Origin: Streptomyces venezuelae
GTDB lineage: Bacteria; Actinomycetota; Actinomycetes; Streptomycetales; Streptomycetaceae
Assembly: GCF_008642375.1 (NCBI RefSeq)
Contig: NZ_CP029194.1
Coordinates: forward strand, 8,240,501 to 8,304,500
Direction: 5' to 3'
Length of the DNA: 64,000 bases
Shown here: positions 61,860 through 64,000 of the stretch, piece by piece
Numbering within the stretch: position 1 is the first letter of the stretch
Layout of the letters: every line of letters starts with the position of its first letter
Made by a program: the position numbers and the translations under genes
Notes under the pieces: generated by a model
Told to the model about the DNA's origin: nothing
What the model saw: only the letters and a program-made list of their open reading frames with translations
Database searches by the model: none

Positions 61860-61895
61860 CGGGACGCCGAGCCGTCGGCGCGACCGGATCGCCCG

Positions 61896-62114
61896 CTACA
61901 GCCCGAAGCCGAGGATCGCCACCTCCAGCGGCAGGGCGGGCCGCTCCGGCAGCGCCGGCGGCTCCTCGCCGCGCCCCGTGTGCGTGGGCAGAACGGGTCG
62001 CAGCGCACGGAGCCCGTCGGCTGCCCACGGCGCGTCCGTGGCGGGGAGCGACAGCGTCATGCGCCGCCCGTCCGTCAGCGTGGCTTCGAGCGTGGTCGAG
62101 TCCTCGGCCTGCAT
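61896..62114 (-). CDS. Small hypothetical protein
   Basis: A 72-residue protein, MQAEDSTTLEATLTDGRRMT at the start and ending LPLEVAILGFGL. There is no signal peptide or membrane span; a short beta-rich N-terminal half and a Pro-rich C-terminal half. The ATG at 62114 has GAGGTG six bases upstream, a good ribosome site that makes translation likely. Family not recognised. It is convergent with the secreted propeller-like protein and 112 bp downstream of the AlkB-like gene on the same strand. Confidence 0.55.
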   Translation of the reverse strand: MQAEDSTTLEATLTDGRRMTLSLPATDAPWAADGLRALRPVLPTHTGRGEEPPALPERPALPLEVAILGFGL

Positions 62115-62226
62115 GACACCTCACTTCGTCGGCGCACCCGAGCGCCGATCCCGGCACTCGTCGGAACAGACGCCCGATCGCGGCGAAAGGTTCCCCTGCG
62201 GGCCGCGCCCGGTGGCGTGAGAACGG

Positions 62227-62997
62227 TCAGACGGGCGGCATCAGATCGCTCTCGCTGATGGTGTACGTCAGAGGGGGGTAGGAGAAGTCCACTTCGTCGT
62301 TCTCGCGGCGCCGAAGTCGGTAGAACTCCTGCCTCTGCTCATCGTCGGCCGACGTGAGACACGCACCCTGCGGCAGGTATGCACGGCCGTCGCGAAACCG
62401 AACGAGGGTCTTCGACGTTCGGAACGTCACGCCCAGCCATGGGTTGTCCGCCGCCTGGGCAGGCGCGTCCAGGACGATCTTGTGCTTGAGCCGCCGATTC
62501 GAGTCGACGGAGAACGCGACGACGCTGTTGTGCGCGAGGGGGATCTCGATCCTCTCGCCACCTGAGCTCTTCGATTCGACGATCAGCTTCCTCGGCGGGC
62601 TCGCTTCGGGATGTCGGTAGCAGGAGAAGACGGCGATGAACGACTCGCCTTCCAGGTCGAGGGCTTGGTCGGAATGGCTGCCCATGGTCTTGTACGCGTT
62701 CGTGTAGCACTCGACGAGAGCGTTGTTGAAGCCGACCGAAAGCGCCGCATGCTCCTGAACCTGCTGCGCCAGCCGTTCGTGCACCGCCCGGAACCGCTGC
62801 GCCGGGCTGCTGTATCGCGTGGTGGTGCGGACAAGAGGCACGCCACCCACCTCGTCGATCCTGGTCAGGGTGGCACTGCGCCGTCCCTTTCCCACATCCT
62901 CCCAACGAGTCGACGCGGACAGCTCCGCGAAGAGATCCTCCTCGGTCGGCACACTGTACGAGAGGATCTCGTCCGAGATCCTAGATTCGGGGGGCAT
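62227..62997 (-). CDS. AlkB-like 2-oxoglutarate/Fe(II) dioxygenase
   Basis: A 256-residue cytoplasmic protein with the AlkB-type signature. H108 and D110 lie in GSHSDQALDLEGE, H172 in RRLKHKIVLD, and R193 and R200 in GVTFRTSKTLVRF (spaced as in the 2-oxoglutarate-binding RxxxxxR of AlkB). NNALVECYTNAYK matches the nucleotide-binding lead-in strand. AlkB enzymes reverse alkylation damage in DNA or RNA; variants act on proteins or small molecules. The first 60 residues are unlike E. coli AlkB. It starts inside the 3' end of the upstream gene (17-bp overlap), so the two are translationally coupled. Confidence 0.75.
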   Translation of the reverse strand: MPPESRISDEILSYSVPTEEDLFAELSASTRWEDVGKGRRSATLTRIDEVGGVPLVRTTTRYSSPAQRFRAVHERLAQQVQEHAALSVGFNNALVECYTNAYKTMGSHSDQALDLEGESFIAVFSCYRHPEASPPRKLIVESKSSGGERIEIPLAHNSVVAFSVDSNRRLKHKIVLDAPAQAADNPWLGVTFRTSKTLVRFRDGRAYLPQGACLTSADDEQRQEFYRLRRRENDEVDFSYPPLTYTISESDLMPPV

Positions 62998-64000
62998 CGT
63001 AGTCCCCCGAGTTCATGCTGAAGAGGAATTCGTCGCCGTAGTCGATGAAGGACGAGGTCCTGTTCTCCTCGGCGTACAGCCTGCGCAGCTCGTCCATGCC
63101 GTCCGGTGTGGGCGGCCCCAGCTTCACCAGACCCCCGGCCACTTTCAGGAACGTGTGGCCGTCCTTGTGAACGGCTTCGGCGCTCGAACAGCGCACGACG
63201 TAGCCCAGGCGGGTCGGGAGCAGGCCGGCGTCCAACGATGCGGGCCGGATCTCGTGCGTGTACAGGCGGTTGGTGGACAGCGGCATGAAGAAGACGGAGC
63301 CCGGATAGAGGGTCACGGTGAACTGCGAGGGGAGCGCGACCCCGTCACGGCCTTCGGTCTGCTCCTTGAGCCGGAAGCGGAGCCTGGTCAGTCCGCTGAC
63401 ACCCTTCACGCCGTAGTCGAAGGCGTCTTCCGTCAGAGGCTGCAGCTTTTCGAGCCGGTCGTAGAAGGTGCAGAAAGCCATGATGCCGTTGACGGGCATG
63501 TCCTTGGTCTTGTCGGCATGCGCCGAGATCTTGGCCTTGGACTGCTTGCGCTCGGCCGTGGCAAGGGTGTTGCGGTAGACCTGAGCGAGGACGTGATTCA
63601 GAGATGCCTGCTTCCGGAAGACGGTGCCCGCCTCGCGGTTCAGGGCCTCGACGATACGCGTATCGGTCGGGCGGAAACTCTCGGTCGGCCCCGACAGATT
63701 CGTGGAGCACCGGAGCAGACGGAAATGCAGTTCGTCACCGTCTCGCGTGACGGGCGTCAGATAGATACCGCTGCGATGGGCTGTTCCGGGCTTGGTGGAC
63801 TCTGTGAGTGACTGGAACTCGTGCTCCGCACGAATCCCTTCGAAGTGATCGACGTCAAGCCCGAAGAAGCGGCGGTAGTACACGCCGACTCCGTGCACGC
63901 GGAGGGGAACACGGCCGAGGCCGATGCGAACCCAAGGACTGTCGTCGGCATCCTCGTGGTACCCGTGCGACAGCTCCCGGACAACGAAAACCCTGGCTGC
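62981..64000 (-). CDS. Uncharacterised dioxygenase-like protein partnered with AlkB-like gene (5' end outside window)
   Basis: Open from the window edge at 64000 to a TAG at 62981, so the start is not visible; at least 339 residues. A GTG at 63898 exists, but protein-like sequence (ELSHGYHEDADDSPWVRIGL) continues upstream. The body has ISAHADKTKDMPVNGIMAFC, SVFFMPLSTNRLYTHEIRPA and LPTRLGYVVRCSSAEAVH. This is the order HxD...H...R that defines 2-oxoglutarate/Fe(II) oxygenases, so it is probably a second, diverged oxygenase beside the AlkB-like one. Family not recognised by name. It overlaps the AlkB-like gene by 17 bp and leads the pair. Confidence 0.6.
   Translation of the reverse strand, partial: AARVFVVRELSHGYHEDADDSPWVRIGLGRVPLRVHGVGVYYRRFFGLDVDHFEGIRAEHEFQSLTESTKPGTAHRSGIYLTPVTRDGDELHFRLLRCSTNLSGPTESFRPTDTRIVEALNREAGTVFRKQASLNHVLAQVYRNTLATAERKQSKAKISAHADKTKDMPVNGIMAFCTFYDRLEKLQPLTEDAFDYGVKGVSGLTRLRFRLKEQTEGRDGVALPSQFTVTLYPGSVFFMPLSTNRLYTHEIRPASLDAGLLPTRLGYVVRCSSAEAVHKDGHTFLKVAGGLVKLGPPTPDGMDELRRLYAEENRTSSFIDYGDEFLFSMNSGDYDAPRI

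Overview
The window is high-GC, densely coded DNA with GTG/TTG starts, ATGA/GTGA/TTGA stop-start overlaps and families typical of a mycelial soil actinomycete: a SpoIIE-type phosphatase, SHOCT and PRC-barrel proteins, a large LuxR-type ATPase regulator, ROK regulation, and many secreted hydrolases. I read it as a Streptomyces (or very close relative) chromosome segment. I saw no rRNA, tRNA, CRISPR array, transposase or prophage gene.

Layout. 1-4,100: the end of a GAF/SpoIIE-type phosphatase, two small proteins, and a divergent EamA exporter/LysR regulator pair. 4,104-11,255: an osmoprotectant operon that oxidises choline to betaine (aldehyde dehydrogenase and GMC oxidoreductase) and imports betaine or choline (ATPase, double-length permease, binding lipoprotein). 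Most junctions are stop-start overlaps, and a 33-codon open frame bridges the ATPase and permease genes. 11,256-21,004: stress and housekeeping genes (CPA-type antiporter, GlxA-like regulator divergent from an NADPH oxidoreductase, catalase, MscS channel, PRC-barrel protein, DinB-like enzyme, FKBP isomerase, UGT-type glycosyltransferase), plus a decayed ASCH gene. 21,005-27,007: a 16-bp tandem repeat, a GH64 beta-1,3-glucanase behind a LacI-family-type palindrome, a secreted M9 collagenase, and a coupled PhyH-dioxygenase/AraC pair.

27,036-40,909: a glycan-utilisation locus. A GH36 alpha-galactosidase diverges from a ROK regulator. Then follow a sugar ABC importer (Tat-type lipoprotein plus two permeases, no ATPase) and, on the same strand, a secreted GH5 enzyme, a cytoplasmic GH35 beta-galactosidase and a cytoplasmic GH38 alpha-mannosidase. 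The set fits extracellular trimming of a galactose- and mannose-containing polysaccharide, import of the oligosaccharides and intracellular breakdown. The mannosidase contains a perfect in-frame hexanucleotide repeat.

41,055-64,000: a mosaic of small, hypothetical and unusual genes. These include a GPP34 protein, a lipoprotein, a GNAT enzyme, a multidomain secreted six-hairpin glycosidase, an FHA domain fused to a flavin monooxygenase, a sigma-factor-like domain fused through a membrane segment to a secreted CAP domain, a SUKH (SMI1/KNR4) protein, a cutinase/PET-hydrolase-like polyesterase beside a LuxR regulator with an altered Walker A motif, a methyltransferase and a secreted propeller-like protein. 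At the right edge two overlapping genes both carry the 2-oxoglutarate/Fe(II) HxD...H...R signature. One is AlkB-like; the other matches no named family I know. That pair, the FHA-monooxygenase and the sigma-CAP protein are the best candidates for unusual biology here.
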